Assembly (NCBI GenBank): GCA_963723355.1
Contig: CAVRQQ010000020.1
Location: 48,572 to 112,571 of the forward strand
Origin: JAFDBW01 sp963723355
GTDB lineage: Bacteria > Desulfobacterota > Desulfuromonadia > Desulfuromonadales > BM103
Direction of reading: 5' to 3'
Length of the DNA stretch: 64,000 nucleotides
The first letter of the stretch is position 1. Every line of letters begins with the position of its first letter. The notes beneath the pieces were generated by a model, which made no database searches, had not been told where the DNA came from, and saw only the letters and a list, made by a program, of their open reading frames with translations. Below are positions 63,926 to 64,000 of the stretch, one piece after another. Made by a program: the position numbers and the translations under genes.

Positions 63926-64000
63926 ATGTTTTTGTTTGAGACAGATACGGGACAGACTCAACTTTCAACCGGACCTTTTAAACGGCTATGTCACCAGTCG
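63926..64000 (+). CDS. Possible start of a further gene, cut by the window edge
   Basis: An ATG at 63926 opens a frame with no stop to the window end (25 codons, MFLFETDTGQTQLSTGPFKR...). It starts 9 bp after rnhA, with no clear Shine-Dalgarno sequence. A second ATG at 63988 (MSPV) could be the true start instead. The product cannot be identified. Confidence 0.25.
   Translation, partial: MFLFETDTGQTQLSTGPFKRLCHQS

Overview
The window is a 64 kb chromosomal segment around the replication origin of a deltaproteobacterium, most likely of the Desulfuromonadales (Geobacter/Desulfuromonas/Pelobacter relatives). The evidence is the gene order rpmH-rnpA-yidD-yidC-jag-mnmE-mnmG-rsmG-parA-parB-bactofilin-atpF'FHAGDC on one side of dnaA and dnaN-recF-gyrB-gyrA-TPR-gpsA-cyclophilin on the other, a split ATP synthase operon without atpB/atpE, and FolE2 plus QueC. 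Genes left of about 33.7 kb point mostly left and genes right of it mostly right, as expected for genes co-oriented with forks leaving an origin at 33.7-35.4 kb.

Layout. 0-7.3 kb: edge of pdxA, a PilZ protein, two SurA/PpiC chaperones, mfd and nadA. 7.4-13.3 kb: tatB-like/tatC, an AspT/YidE-type transporter, a DsbA-like protein and a YadG/YadH-type ABC exporter. 13.3-14.0 kb: non-coding, with the first copy (A) of a dispersed structured element. 14-18.4 kb: GntR/FCD regulator, TrkA-N potassium channel, sugar-isomerase-like TIM barrel, DUF4126 protein and ZIP transporter. 18.5-33.5 kb: ATP synthase F1 operon, ParAB segregation with two parS sites, tRNA modification genes and membrane-protein/ribosome genes. 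33.5-46.6 kb: oriC, replication and topoisomerase genes, gpsA, cyclophilin, EEP-family protein and nth. 46.6-47.2 kb: second copy (B) of the element. 47.2-53.7 kb: PBP1A, pyk, queC-folE2 and a DUF2064 protein. 53.7-58.6 kb: complete tolQRAB-pal-cpoB cluster. 58.6-64 kb: tRNA-Lys, tRNA-Glu, gdhA, a large KaiC-like/PPDK_N fusion, rnhA and the edge of one more possible gene.

An important caveat is quality. About 24 reading-frame breaks interrupt otherwise well-conserved genes, including dnaA, gyrA, mnmG, atpG, tolQ, tolR and nth. By my frame bookkeeping all but one (tolR) are +1 (single-base insertion type), mostly outside homopolymers. This looks like insertion-biased sequencing error, not biology. 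Such genes are given here as single CDS with the break position stated.

Most of the window is ordinary housekeeping. The least explained signals are: (i) the roughly 420-460 bp element in two copies with terminal inverted repeats and a compensatory base change in an internal hairpin; (ii) a 15-bp palindrome shared by the GntR gene's own promoter region and the ATP synthase promoter region; (iii) inverted arrays of 7-bp repeats at gyrB/gyrA and queC/folE2; (iv) the KaiC-like/PPDK_N fusion.
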